DNA from: Ianthella basta
Taxonomy: Eukaryota > Porifera > Demospongiae > Verongiida > Ianthellidae
DNA: 64,000 bases
Reading direction: 5' to 3'
Assembly: GCA_964019415.1 (NCBI GenBank)
Contig: OZ025881.1
Coordinates: 7,376,882-7,440,881 of the forward strand
The notes beneath the pieces are model-generated. The model did no database searches. It was not told the origin of the DNA and saw only the letters and a list, made by a program, of their open reading frames with translations. This document shows, in pieces, positions 12,471 to 32,219 of this stretch. Numbering within the stretch: the first letter of the stretch is position 1; the number at the start of each line of letters is the position of its first letter. Position numbers and translations under genes: made by a program.

Positions 12471-14187
12471 CCACTAGCCCTGTGTGTGTGTGTGTGTGTG
12501 TGTGTGCTGCCACTAGCCCTGTGTGTGTGTGCTGCCACTAGCCCTGTGTGTGTGTGTGTGCTGCCACTAGCCCTGTGTGTGTGTGTGTGCTGCCACTAGC
12601 CCTGTGTGTGTGTGTGTGTGCTGCCACTAGCCCTGTGTGTGTGTGTGTGCTGCCACTAGCCCTGTGTGTGTGTGTGTGTGCTGCCACTAGCCCTGTGTGT
12701 GTGTGTGTGCTGCCACTAGCCCTGTGTGTGTGTGTGTGTGCTGCCACTAGCCCTGTGTGTGTGTGTGTGTGCTGCCACTAGCCCTGTGTGTGTGTGTGTG
12801 TGTGTGTGTGCTGCCACTAGCCCTGTGTGTGTGTGTGTGTGTGCTGCCACTAGCCCTGTGTGTGTGTGTGTGTGCTGCCACTAGCCCTGTGTGTGTGTGT
12901 GTGTGTGCTGCCACTAGCCCTGTGTGTGTGTGTGTGTGCTGCCACTAGCCCTGTGTGTGTGTGTGTGTGTGTGTGTGCTGCCACTAGCCCTGTGTGTGTG
13001 TGTGTGTGTGTGTATGTGTGTGTGCTGCCACTAGCCCTGTGTGTGTGTGTGTGCTGCCACTAGCCCTGTGTGTGTGTGTGTGCTGCCACTAGCCCTGTGT
13101 GTGTGTGTGTGTGCTGCCACTAGCCCTGTGTGTGTGTGTGTGCTGCCACTAGCCCTGTGTGTGTGTGTGTGCTGCCACTAGCCCTGTGTGTGTGTGTGTG
13201 TGCTGCCACTAGCCCTGTGTGTGTGTGTGTGTGTGTGTGTGTACTCCCTTCCCTTTCTTTCTATTGCAGAGTATCATCCCCAATACCCCACGTGGGGAAA
13301 CCCCTACAAGCGTATCCCCTCAAATGGGGTCCCCTGTTCAGTCAGCTAAGTCCCCTCAGAGAGTGCAGTCACCCCCTCCAGCACCCCCAGTGCCCAGCTT
13401 CTCCTCTCCACCACCGCCTCCCAGCTTCTCCTCTCCACCACCGCCTCCCAGCTTCTCTACTCCACCACCGCCTCCCAGCTTCTCCTCTCCACCACCGCCT
13501 CCCAGCTTCTCCTCTCCACCACCGCCTCCCACCCTCTCTCCTACGCCTCCACCTCTCAACGTTTCTCCTACGCCTCCACCTCTCAACGTTTCTCCTACAC
13601 CTCCACCTCTCAACGTTTCTCCTACGCCGTCCATGTCATCAAACACTTCTGTCACTACTCCAGAGGTGGTTCCTGTGGAGCAGGTCGGAGGCAGAGTGGA
13701 GAATGGTGTGCCCAAGCTACAGCGTGTGATAGCCACCTCCCCCTCTCCAGTGCCGAGTGACGCGCAGACCAAACCCCCCTCAGTCCCCCCCTTCCAGCAG
13801 GAGCCCATCAGCGCCTCACCTGCCATCCGCAGACACATTGCTGCTGCACTGCAGCTGCAGGGACAAGTGGGCATTGTCGCATCACCCCACATCAAAAGGG
13901 CGGGGCCTCCTCCTGTTGCTAGGAAACCAAGTAAACTGACTCACAGGGACCGGTGTTCCACTGCCTTTGAACAGCCGTCTCCCCCCATCTCCCCCATCCC
14001 TCGCTCCAGTTCGTACACAACTGGTATAGACACCGTGGGGGAGGAGGGCTGGGAGGAGGAGGAGGGGGACAGCCCCCTTCTTACAGCCATCAAGCAAGCT
14101 CGTCTGAAACGAGCCATCACCAATGACCGCTCCACCCCAGCCCTGCAGGGTAGGGTGACCGCTGAGGACCAGCGGGCACCTCTGTAG
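9001..14187 (+). CDS. MTSS1: MTSS1-like I-BAR (IMD) and WH2 actin/membrane regulator, nine exons
   Basis: The first eight exons encode an I-BAR/IMD helical domain that binds and bends membranes outward; GATRDIGTVITNL and the run through LEEWKKTE to HLSRALVEERAW resemble MIM/ABBA proteins. The last exon (13270-14187) is disordered and rich in SFSSPPPPP repeats, with an SH3-ligand PPPVARKP and a C-terminal WH2-type actin-binding segment LLTAIKQARLKRAITNDRST. Exons: 9001-9075, 9239-9300, 9436-9509, 10707-10791, 11055-11146, 11354-11440, 11570-11742, 11894-12010, 13270-14187. The IMD plus WH2 layout separates it from BAIAP2, which has an SH3 domain. It likely acts at filopodia and cell edges. Confidence 0.9.
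10090..10187. repeat. 47-bp direct duplication in MTSS1-like intron 3
   Basis: Two adjacent, essentially identical copies of a block beginning TTATTGGATTCATTCCATCA and ending TCTCACAGTGT. A recent tandem duplication; no coding sense. Confidence 0.88.
10305..10485. repeat. minisatellite in MTSS1-like intron 3
   Basis: About five units of 30 to 36 bp around GACATGTAGGCAGGAGTGTG with variable G runs. Confidence 0.88.
10918..11029. repeat. TG-rich tract in MTSS1-like intron 4
   Basis: Alternating (TG)n and TGCGTGCGCA blocks repeated about three times shortly upstream of the exon 5 acceptor. Confidence 0.85.
12085..13240. repeat. compound (TG)n minisatellite filling MTSS1-like intron 8
   Basis: Some 35 to 40 units of GCTGCCACTAGCCC followed by a TG run of variable length. 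The array ends just before the acceptor of the last exon. It is 1.15 kb of polymorphism-prone DNA wholly within one intron. Confidence 0.95.
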
Positions 14188-14559
14188 GCAGCGCCAAGCT
14201 AGCTCACGGCCATTCTCAACACTTTAAACTATAGCATTTTGTATTAGTATGTATGCTAGTCAATTGTTGCACTGTGTGTGTGTGTGTGTGTGTGTGTTTG
14301 CGCGCACACTCAGGGTTTGTGGAAGTATTTTGTGAAGTGGGTCCATTTTGTGATTATCCTAAAATTAATTCTCTGCTTTTTTGTGTAATTACATTTCAAC
14401 TCAAACTACATGTCATTCTGAGGAGCCAATATATATATACAGATCATCCCCCACCGTCTGTGGGATCTCGCGTGGAGCAGGAGAACAGAGCATGCATGAG
14501 GAGAGGAGTCGGCGGTAGTTGGGGGCGGGACACTTAATTCGCGGGCGGGTCTGTGGAAA
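14188..14559. other. 3' UTR of MTSS1-like gene and promoter of SOD gene
   Basis: No gene seen. The stretch has a short (TG)n at about 14272-14297, AT-rich sequence with ATATATATA near 14432, and ends with a GGGCGGG box near 14521 just before the SOD start. Confidence 0.4.
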
Positions 14560-15674
14560 ATGGCTGCTAGGTGGTGTTCTGCAGCACTCCTAACCCTGTG
14601 CTTCCCCGGGATGGTGGCAATCTTGGACCTCTCTCCCTGGGAGAATAAGACCTACGGCCAACTGCACCGTGGCGGTACGGACATGTTCTCGCTCCCTGCG
14701 CTCCCGTTCGAGTACTCGGACCTGGAGCCCGTCATTGACCAGGCCACCCTGCGTGTGCACCATACAGGACACCACGCGAGCTACACGAACAAAATGAACG
14801 GGATACTCGAGGAGTGGAGGGGAATGGCGAGTTATTATTGTCCGTGTCGTGGGATGATTTGTCGCTGTCTCCTAGACAACCTGTCGTACAAAGGAGACGT
14901 GTGTAGCAGTGGATACCCTGTAGTGTGCCCCTCCCCCTGTTACCCTGTGGTGTGTCCCTCCCCCTGTGCAGGGCAGTGAGTCCAGACTGGCTCGCAGCTC
15001 TTTGCTTACTATAATGAGGAATATCGGGAAGGTCCCCAGTTCACTGCGTCAGCCGTTCATTGACAATGCAGGAGGGTGAGTAGGTGGGTACAGAAGCTGT
15101 GGACAGACAACGCTCACTGCTACAGTGTATAGGATTCCCCTCCCATCCCCCTCCCTTCCCCCACAGTTATATTAACCATAACTTGTATTGGGCAATCATG
15201 TGCCGTCCGGAGCCAGGCACTGCCAATGCACCCACCGATGAACTGCTGGACCGCATCACCAGGTCATTTGGCTCTTTTGATGGATTCAAGGCAAAGTTCA
15301 CTACAGCTGCCTTGGGTGTGTTTGGGTCAGGCTATGCCTGGCTAGTGGAGGATGAACAGGGGGTGCTGAGGATTACCGGCCTCTCCAACCAGGTGAGGGG
15401 GGAGGGGAGGAGGAAGGGAAAGAGAGGGAGGGGATAACTGAATTAGTACCTGCTCCCCTGCTGCCTCCCCTCCCAGGAGTGCCCCCTAAGTAAGCGCCTC
15501 TATCCCCTCCTGGTCCTGGATGTGTGGGAGCATGCTTACTACCTCAAACACCAGAACAAGCGTGCAGCCTACGTGGAGGGGTGGTGGAAGGTTGTGTGCT
15601 GGCGTGAGGTGGAGGCACTCAGTAAGTACTGGCAGGCTCTCCGACACGGCAAAGTGGGCCACACTGAACTGTGA
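14560..15674 (+). CDS. Mn/Fe-type superoxide dismutase with secretory-type leader, four exons
   Basis: Converts superoxide to peroxide and oxygen. Fe/Mn-SOD features: [14 protein letters not shown] (first metal-ligand helix), NHNLYW (second ligand His), FGSGYAWLV, and the signature DVWEHAYY with ligands Asp and His. The N-terminus [20 protein letters not shown] looks like a signal peptide rather than a typical mitochondrial leader, so the enzyme may be secreted or in the ER; this is inference. Exons: 14560-14826, 14972-15075, 15167-15392, 15477-15674. The first junction only keeps frame neatly if a GC-AG intron is used (ATG|GCGAGT). GGY replaces the usual GGH before INHNLYW. Confidence 0.85.
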
Positions 15675-15776
15675 AGACCTACTTGTGACTGACACTGTGA
15701 CACTGTGACAGTGTGACAGAATGTTTTTATGGGGAAATAATGTAGTACAAATGAGTATAAAGGATTCAGACGATAA

Positions 15777-18700
15777 TTAAATATTATATTGATGTTGTCT
15801 CAGTCCTTGGGAGCTGCTCTCCTCAGACATCTGATGCTGCCATATTTGAATGATGTTGTTGTCACAGGCAGCAACCAACCGATGTCGGGTGAGGACAACC
15901 TGGTTCACTCCAAGCCCTGCCCCCTTCACATGCTGCATGGGAGGAGTGATGCACACGATGGGAGTGGCTAGGTGTGTGCGACACTAGGGGCAGGTGTGCG
16001 GAGGGTGCGACACTAGGGGCAGGTGTGCGGAGAGTGCGACACTAGGGGCAGGTGTGCGGAGGGTGCGACACTAGGGGCAGGTGTGCGGAGGGTGCGACAC
16101 TAGGGGCAGGTGTGCGGAGGGTGCGACACTAGGGGCAGGTGTGCGGAGAGTGCGACACTAGGGGCAGGTGTGCGGAGGGTGCGACACTAGGGGCAGGTGT
16201 GCGGAGGGTGCGACACTAGGGGCAGGTGTGCGGAGGGTGCGACACTAGGGGCAGGTGTGCGGAGAGTGCGACACTAGGGGCAGGTGTGCGGAGGGTGCGA
16301 CACTAGGGGCAGGTGTGCGGAGGGTGCGACACTAGGGGCAGGTGTGCGGAGAGTGCGACACTAGGGGCAGGTGTGCGGAGGGTGCGACACTAGGGGCAGG
16401 TGTGCGGAGAGTGCGACACTAGGGGCAGGTGTGCGGAGAGTGCGACACTAGGGGCAGGTGTGCGGAGCGTGCGACACTAGGGGCAGGTGTGCGGAGCGTG
16501 CGACACTAGGGGCAGGTGTGCGGAGAGTGCGACACTAGGGGCAGGTGTGCGGAGAGTGCGACACTAGGGGCAGGTGTGCGGAGAGTGCGACACTAGGGGC
16601 AGGTGTGCGGAGCGTGCGACACTAGGGGCAGGTGTGCGGAGAGTGCGACACTAGGGGCAGGTGTGCGGAGCGTGCGACACTAGGGGCAGGTGTGCGGAGT
16701 GTGCACTCACAGCCACAGGAGGCATGCACTCTGCCAGTTGCCCCTTCAGGTCGTACAACCATATGTCTCCAGTGTCATCTGCAAAACACCACAAACCACT
16801 CTCTGGGGGGGGGGGGGGGGGGGTAGCATGTGTCACTCCTGCTGTGGGTGGGCGTGGTCACCATGCACCATGTACCAGTAGAGTGTGTGGGCCACGCCCA
16901 GGACAGCTGCTCTGACTTGGGCCCCTCCAGTGTTGAGATGCACCTGAACTGGTGGGTCAACACAAGCACACATTCCATGCACTGAGCGACCAAACCCCCT
17001 AATGGTCCGTACCTTTACTGCCGGGCCATCCTTCTCTGTGACCTCATCAAACCTGAGCACTTTCATTGCTCCATCCGAGCAGACCACTGCAGGGAAGGAG
17101 GTTCTGGCTTTGCAATGAAGACAAATTTCAGAGTGTGTGTGACCTACACAGCTCTTGTGATGCCATGAAGGAGAACACTCCACAGAGTGAAAGGTCAACT
17201 GTCCCTCCATGGCACAACACTGGAGTCACGAAACTGCGTGTGAGGAGGGGGAGGGTGGTACAGCACTAGGGGGGTGGGGTGGGTAGCACAGCACCAGGGG
17301 GGTGGGGTGGGTAGTGCTGACCCACCCTGCAGGTCTCTTCTGGGAGATAGCCTTCTGCAGACCTTCTGTGTCTGTTTGCCACAGGAAAAGTCCCTCGAGT
17401 GTCCCTCGCTTCTCATAGCAAGTGGCAGCCACCCAGCGTCCACAAGGGGACACCTGCATGTGCTGCACTCCACCACCGCCTGCCGACAGTGACAGGAGCT
17501 TCCTTTGGAGCATAGGAGAGAGAGAGAGCCGGGATTGGCATGAATGTGTGGCAGAGCAGTCAGCAAACGAAGGGGGCATCATCTCTCAGGACTGGCTCTG
17601 CAAGCTACCTTGACTCCACCCGGTAAGAGGTGTCCACTGGGCTGGTGATGTGGTGGAAGGCCAGAGCATCTGCTTTGTCGTCTGAGGCTGTCACAACAAC
17701 TGAAGGTTGTTTGGGGTGGAACTGCACTGCCATGACACGGCCATGCCGGTGTGGCTGGAGATGGTGGAAGCAGACCTTCTCCCGGGGGTTTATTAGGTGC
17801 AGGTAGGCCCCGCCCACTGCAAGGACATTGCTACGCCCCCCAAGAAAGTCCGGTGTGGTCCAGGCACAGCACCAGAGGTTCTGAGCAGAGCAGCAGTGGG
17901 TAGTCAAGAAGGAGCGGGCTGGGCTGGGCCAGCACTACAGGAGTGAATGAGTCCATCTGCTCACCTCTCCCGGCTCCTTGTACTTCATCTCCACTCTCCC
18001 TGTCTCCACATCAACCAGACAGATGCTCTCCCCTCCCACTGTGGCACAGAGCAGCCGGTGCTGAGCCGCCAGCGATGGGAGGTGCACTCCTCCCTTTGGT
18101 CTGTGGGTGGAGCCAACAACACGACACACGTGTGGTGTGCACTGTGTGCATGGGGAGGTGTCCCACTGCTCAAACACTGCACTATGCACTAATGATGCCT
18201 TAAATGATCAGATAGTATTTTTATATATCTAAACATGTTTAAGAAGGCTTGCTAATCATACAGCTAATTGATACGTTTTGTGTCAGAAGATAAGAAACTA
18301 CATGAACAAGAAATGGGCTTCTGTCAAGTGATTGGTCGTAGCATCAGAACAAATTTGTCACTGGACATTTCGGCCCCGAAGGCCTTCAACAACAGTAGAA
18401 GTGGAAATTCAGGCCCGGAGGAAACACTTTAAAGGTGGTCAGACCATGACAAGACAATCTTACCTAGATGGCCACTTGCACAGGCTGGGGGGGGAGTGGT
18501 TTGTACAGGCATGGCTTAGAGGATCAAAGGAGACATCAAAAGTGAAAAATGTGATGGTAGACAGGTGTTAATGGTACAATTTTTTATGGTTCTGTCAGCT
18601 GTACAAATAACTATTATACTATATGCCATTGTTTGTCCCTTGCCCCCTTATCAATCCTCAAACACATCCCACTTTTCCCTCTGCTTTAAAACATATTTAC

Positions 18701-19163
18701 TTTTAATATAAGAGCTTGCCAGGCACCTTTCGGCCACAATGGCTGAGTGGGTATACCTGAGCAAGCTTTGCATACACGTACAGTCATGCTTCTACTAATG
18801 ACGTCTGTCCCCCCCTCCACTTGCACATGTGCACGTGCACTGTGTTCACTGCCCCGCCCCTTCTCACCCTAAAACGATTGCTTTGCGCCGTTCACTGCTC
18901 CGCGCCCCCGCTACGTCAGGCTCCACCTCCGCACGCCACACTACCGTGTGTGAGTCGTGTTGGCTGTTGCCGACGGAGTGCGCCCGCAGCTGGTGGGCTA
19001 GGAGCCACTTTCCACCAGCCGTCAAACCCAAACGCGCTGGAGAGCGGGGTCGGCGCTTCACCCTCACATGCGATCCGATCTGACGAAGAAGCGACTCCAC
19101 TTGCGAATCATCTGAGCTGGAGTCGTCCGAAGACTCGTCTAGAGCTGCTCGTTTGCAGGCCAT
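15777..19163 (-). CDS. LRWD1: LRWD1/ORCA-like WD40 protein
   Basis: WD40 blades match the C-terminal half of LRWD1 (ORC-associated protein that binds repressive histone marks and stabilises ORC on heterochromatin): LLCATVGGESICLVDVETGR, VLAVGGAYLHLINPREKVCF, DDTGDIWLYDLKGQL and the final HRLVAACDNNIIQIWQHQ. Exons read backward: 19163-18868 (acidic Ser/Asp-rich start then basic region), 18100-17965, 17880-17609, 17502 to about 17327, about 17093-16859, about 16797-16711, 15932-15777. The exon 4/5 junction is not settled. No leucine-rich repeats precede the WD40 part, unlike vertebrate LRWD1. The last intron is filled by a 29-bp minisatellite. Confidence 0.82.
15972..16705. repeat. 29-bp minisatellite in the last LRWD1-like intron
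   Basis: About 25 units of TGCGACACTAGGGGCAGGTG plus TGCGGAGAG, differing mainly at one position (GAGAG, GAGGG or GAGCG). It separates the exon ending in PPVA from the terminal WD40 exon. Confidence 0.96.
18101..18867. other. intron 1 of the LRWD1-like gene
   Basis: No exon or RNA gene supported. A stretch near 18739 (ATGGCTGAGTGGG) resembles a tRNA box A but no box B follows. Confidence 0.4.
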
Positions 19164-19232
19164 CCAGCTGAAACAGGGAATTTCCCTTTGAAGTTAAAAC
19201 TAGTGCCCATGGGCGTGTAATGCAGCGCCGCC
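19164..19232. promoter_or_regulatory. divergent promoter LRWD1-like / VAC14
   Basis: The two start codons face away from each other across 69 bp, so transcription of both genes must begin here or inside the opposite 5' region. No TATA box is evident. Confidence 0.6.
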
Positions 19233-25170
<5,938 letters not shown>

Positions 25171-25242
25171 CTGCTGGACACAATGTACAAACACACTGGG
25201 AGACAAGCTGTGTTCATTAGAGTGTGACTTGTGTTAATAGCT

Positions 25243-28200
25243 TTACAGGTTAAAACCATAAGTGGGAGTTGTGTGCGATGCACCATATGGACTTGCTCTT
25301 GTAGTCGGAGGTGCTGTGGGAATCTGTATGGAGAGGGGGAGGGGGAATAGGAGGAGAGGGAGGGGAAGGAAGGGGGAGGAGGAGGAATAGGAGGAGAGGG
25401 AGGGGGGAGAAGGGAGTGGAGGTGTCACTGGAGGACTTATGCCAATCTGGAGTTAATCCCAATGCAGAAGTGTGCCAATACAGGAACAGAACAATGTGTA
25501 GTAGTGACACTGGTGGTGAGTGTGTACACAGCTACACACCTCGCTAGTGGTGGGCGGGTGCATTCAATGCATAAGTCACTTACTGGGTATTGTCCTGGAG
25601 GGGGAGGGGCAGTAGGGTAAGCCACCTGAGGGGGATAACCCTGAGAATAGTGTGGCTGATTGCTTGGAGGTGGGTACATGGGATAAGGTGTGCATACGTC
25701 AGGAGCACTTGGGTAGAAGCCTGTTGCAGGGTAGCTTGGACATACAGGGGGTGCGGGGGGATATGGGTGAGAGGGTGGGGTTGAGAGGGGAGGGCTCCTC
25801 ACTCCAGCGCCTACCCCTGGTGGTGGGGGATATGGGTGAGAGGGTGGGGTTGAGAGGGGCGGAGTCCTCACTCCAGCACCTACCCCTGGTGGTGGGGGAT
25901 ATGGGTGAGAGGGTGGGGTTGAGAGGGGCGGAGTCCTCACTCCAGCACCTACCCCTGGTGGAGTGGGATATTCTGGGACAGGACTGGTAAAGTCCCCTGT
26001 TGTAGAGAACGTGTATGCCCTCTCCCTAATGTCATGCTCAGGCTGCACTGTTAGCCCAGCCAGAGCATCCTCCAAGTCTTGCGTTCTCCTTTCTGTGCCA
26101 TTAGAAGCCGTGGAAGAGCTACCAGTCAAGTTCCTGTACTTGGCACTGAGAGGGGCCACGCGAATGCACACATTGATACCGTTGCTTTTCCTGTAGCAGG
26201 GGGAGGGGAAGGGGAGGGACACTTGTCACGTCAATTTATGGTTGCTTGAAACGCCTACGGATTAGGCATTTCACATGCTAGTCATTCGGACCAATGAAAT
26301 TCGATGACATCCCAAGAGAGCGTGTGTTTCATTGGTCCGAATGACTAGCACATGAAATGCCTAATCCATAGGCGTTCCAAGGAACCGTAAATTGACAGTA
26401 CACACATCAAAGGGCAGCAAGTTGCCCACTGTCACAGCTCAGCCCACACTGTAGTTACCATGGCAACAGTGTGCAAACTCTTAACAGCCTTACCAGCCAT
26501 AGCCTCGAGCGAGACCACTTCCAGCCTCCATTCAGTATATCACCAATTTATATTGCGTCCTGGGTCTGGGCTACGTTAGAGTATACCAGCCACACCCCCA
26601 CCTGGACCACACCCCCACCAGGACCACACCTCCACCTAGGCCACACCCCCATCCTCACCCAATTCTCTCGTACAGTCTAGACGGCTTGTCTGACTTGCGG
26701 TAGAGAGTGATGTCCATCACAGCCCGCTCGGCCTCAGAACGCTGGACTTTCTTTAGAATGACATCACGATGTCGTAACAGCCGTGAGCTGTCACCTGGGG
26801 AAGGCAGGAGGCCAACTGTTAATGGACACAATGTCAAGTCAGATGAATACCCCATCACACCCCACATTCACTTCCACTTGTGTGCATGTGTGTGAGGGCC
26901 TGGGAGCAGGAGGAGGTCCACCCAGGGGAGGGGAGTGCCATCAGCCTATGTGTCATGTGTATCCAGTCCCCACTCCCCAAAGGGCGCCCTACCACAAGAA
27001 GGACACTGCAAGGACAGGAGGGACACCCCAAGGACAGCGCCCTACCACAGGAGGGACACCACAAGGACAGCACCCTACCACAGGAGGGACACCACAAGGA
27101 CAGCACCCTACCGTAGGAGGGACACCCCAAGGACAGCACCCTACCGTAGGAGGGACACCACAAGGACAGCGCCCTACCGTAGGAGGGACACCCCAAGGAC
27201 AGCACCCTACCATAGGAGGGACACCACAAGGACAGCGCCCTACCATAGGAGGGACACCACAAGGACAGCACCCTACCGTAGGAGGGACACCACAAGGACA
27301 GCGCCCTACCATAGGAGGGACACCCCAAGGACAGCACCCTACCACAGGAGGGACACCACAAGGACAGCACCCTACCATAGGAGGGACACCACAAGGACAG
27401 CGCCCTACCATAGGAGGGACACCCCAAGGACAGCACCCTACCACAGGAGGGACACCCCAAGGACAGCACCCTACCATAGGAGGGACACCCCAAGGACAGC
27501 ACCCTACCATAGGAGGGACACCACAAGGACAGCACCCTACCATAGGAGGGACACCCCAAGGACAGCACCCTACCATAGGAGGGACACCACAAGGACAGCG
27601 CCCTACCACAGGAGGGACACCCCAAGGACAGCACCCTACCATAGGAGGGACACCACAAGGACAGCACCCTACCATAGGAGGGACACCCCAAGGACAGCAC
27701 CCTACCATAGGAGGGACACCCCAAGGACAGCACCCTACCATAGGAGGGACACCACAAGGACAGCACCCTACCATAGGAGGGACACCACAAGGACAGCGCC
27801 CTACCATAGGAGAGACACCACAAGGACAGCACCCTACCGTAGGAGGGACACCCCAAGGACAGCACCCTACCGTAGGAGGGACACTCCAAGGATAGGAGGG
27901 ACACCACAAGGACAGCACCCTACCATAGGAGGGACACCACAAGGACAGCACCCTACCACAGGAGGGACACCCCAAGGACAGCACCCTACCATAGGAGGGA
28001 CACCACAAGGACAGCACCCTACCGTAGGAGGGACACCCCAAGGACAGCACCCTACCGTAGGAGGGACACCACAAGGACAGCACCCTACCATAGGAGGGAC
28101 ACCACAAGGACAGCACCCTACCATAGAAGGGACACCACAAGGACAGCGCCCTACCATAAGAGGGACACCACAAGGACAGCACCCTACCATAGGAGGGACA

Positions 28201-28606
28201 CCACAAGGACAGCACCCTACCACAGGAGGGACACCCCAAGGACAGCACCCTACCATAGGAGGGACACCACAAGGACAGCACCCTACCGTAGGAGGGACAC
28301 CCCAAGGACAGCACCCTACCGTAGGAGGGACACCACAAGGACAGCACCCTACCATAGGAGGGACACCCCAAGGACAGCACCCTACCATAGGAGGGACACC
28401 CCAAGGACAGCACCCTACCATAGGAGGGACACCACAAGGACAGCACCCTACCATAGGAGAGACACTCCAAGGACATACCGTTATGTGTGGACTTGAGCAC
28501 TTCCTGGCCGGGTCTGAGGTACTTGATTGAGTTGTCATTGATGAGCATCTCCTCAACCACTGTCCCATCCTGCAGGAGCAGACACAGGAGTTGGAATCAC
28601 TTCAGT

Positions 28607-28644
<38 letters not shown>

Positions 28645-29044
28645 GGTCTTCCTTGGTAAATGCGATGTACCTTTCTTCCTCCTTGTCTCCTCTGAGGTTC
28701 TCCCAGAGCTGAGCCGAGTGGCCACAAGGACAGACTTTGATCTGAACACAGTACAAGAGTGGTGGTGGGATGAGAGGAGTGAAGGGGAGGGGGAGGGGGA
28801 CATGGGAGTGTGAGGCATGAGTGAGAGGGGAGTTTTGGACAAAGCATAATGGATAGATAAGGCACTGTTGAGGGACACGCCAGGCTCCACTACGGGACGG
28901 ACGCAGCCAGTGACCCCCGACGGAGCGAGCCTACTGCAGTAACTTACATTGCAGTCTACTCACCACTTTGTAGCCCGGGGGGCAGCTCTCAGCGGATGTC
29001 AGAAAGGCAATGTCGGTAATCGGTGCGTCCACGTCTTCGTTCAT
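25243..29044 (-). CDS. MVB12: MVB12/FAM125-like ESCRT-I subunit (MABP domain), six exons
   Basis: ESCRT-I accessory subunit for sorting ubiquitinated cargo into multivesicular bodies. Six exons join without frame error into 364 residues: 29044-28964, 28741-28643, 28569-28479, 26794-26659, 26190-25584, 25323-25243. Residues about 1-155 form an MABP domain with its three-part repeat (TDIAFLTSAESCPPGYKV, then EEMLINDNSIKYL, then AVMDITLYRKSDKPSRLYER). A proline-rich tail with a three-fold 22-residue repeat follows, ending SHTTPTYGFNL, where MVB12 proteins carry a UMA-type end. Intron 3 contains a 1.5-kb 33-bp minisatellite and intron 4 a foldback element lies 40 bp from exon 5. The family call rests on my reading of the MABP pattern. 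Confidence 0.78.
25750..25968 (-). repeat. coding 66-bp tandem repeat in MVB12-like exon 5
   Basis: Three copies encode PGVGAGVR(T/S)PPLSTPPSHPYPP-type 22-residue units. The repeat length is a multiple of three, so copy number can vary without breaking frame. Confidence 0.85.
26230..26396. mobile_element. foldback (MITE-like) element in MVB12-like intron 4
   Basis: Two arms of about 68 bp are near-perfect inverted copies: GTCAATTTATGGTTGCTTGA...GGACCAATGAAA on the left and TTTCATTGGTCC...ACCGTAAATTGAC on the right, around a loop of about 30 bp. Termini are GTCAATTTA/ATTTAC...GAC. No coding capacity. This resembles a non-autonomous DNA transposon or foldback element; no clear target duplication is seen. 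Confidence 0.75.
26990..28480. repeat. 33-bp minisatellite in MVB12-like intron 3
   Basis: About 45 copies of GGACAGCACCCTACCATAGG plus AGGGACACCACAA, with alternating CCA/CCC, CAC/CGC and CAT/CGT/CAC variants. Because 33 is divisible by three, open frames over 350 residues run on both strands. The array lies wholly between exons 3 and 4 and abuts the exon 3 donor. Confidence 0.96.
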
Positions 29045-29172
29045 ATTTAACCACGGGCAGCTTACTTGTTTCGATTACACCATTGAATCATGAGCCGGCA
29101 TACTCCCTTATCGCTTCAATGATGCTTGTGCTAAAAATAGTTCAATCGTGACGTAATCTCTTGAACACGAAA
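29045..29172. promoter_or_regulatory. divergent promoter MVB12-like / BtpA-family gene
   Basis: 128 bp separate the two opposed start codons. TGACGTAA, a CRE-like half-palindrome, lies near 29149. Confidence 0.5.
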
Positions 29173-31775
<2,603 letters not shown>

Positions 31776-32219
31776 CCCCTCACTTTGCTTGAGTAGTTCT
31801 ATTTCCTGACAGTTGACAGACCACATGACCAGCACATGTACACGTGCACAGGTGTGAGGTATGCAGGGGTGCCAGGCATTCATGATACTTGGTAGGATTA
31901 TTGCATCATCATGTTTGCATTGTTCCTTTAATACTGTCTGTGCCCAGATGGCATTCCTTGAAGCAATGATAGCTATGCCCACTGCTTTGTCACACATTAC
32001 TGCAGCCACCCCTATCACCAGGCTGGGTACCACAGGGCACCATTAGACACTACGCTAGTATAAAGCACACTTATCAACACACTTTCTGTGTACAGTAAAA
32101 TAAGCAAACTGCAGTGCCCGTGAGTTAAAACGTTAAAAACACTGTTTTGTACATAAATGAATTGTGAAAGGGTTAAAACCATCCATAAATACTGTTCTGT
32201 GTACCAGTTGCCCCTGGGG
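31776..32219. other. convergent 3' region of BtpA-family and TP53INP genes
   Basis: No gene seen. AT-rich sequence with likely UTR and polyadenylation signals on both strands (TAAAATAAG near 32096 for the plus gene). Confidence 0.4.

Noticed and set aside
15972-16705. Regular 29-bp repeats that could suggest a CRISPR array
   Set aside because: Units are directly adjacent with no unique spacers, the host is eukaryotic and the array lies in an intron.
18730-18780. tRNA-Leu-like start ATGGCTGAGTGGG
   Set aside because: No box B or T arm follows within a usual distance.
26470-26590. Exon-like minus block ending in a GTAAGG donor within MVB12 intron 4
   Set aside because: It contains stops in the frames required by the neighbours, whereas direct joining of exons 4 and 5 is in frame and matches the MABP pattern.
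26935-28530. 531-residue and 523-residue frames on opposite strands
   Set aside because: Both arise from a 33-bp repeat that is a multiple of three and lies inside an MVB12 intron with clean exon borders on either side.
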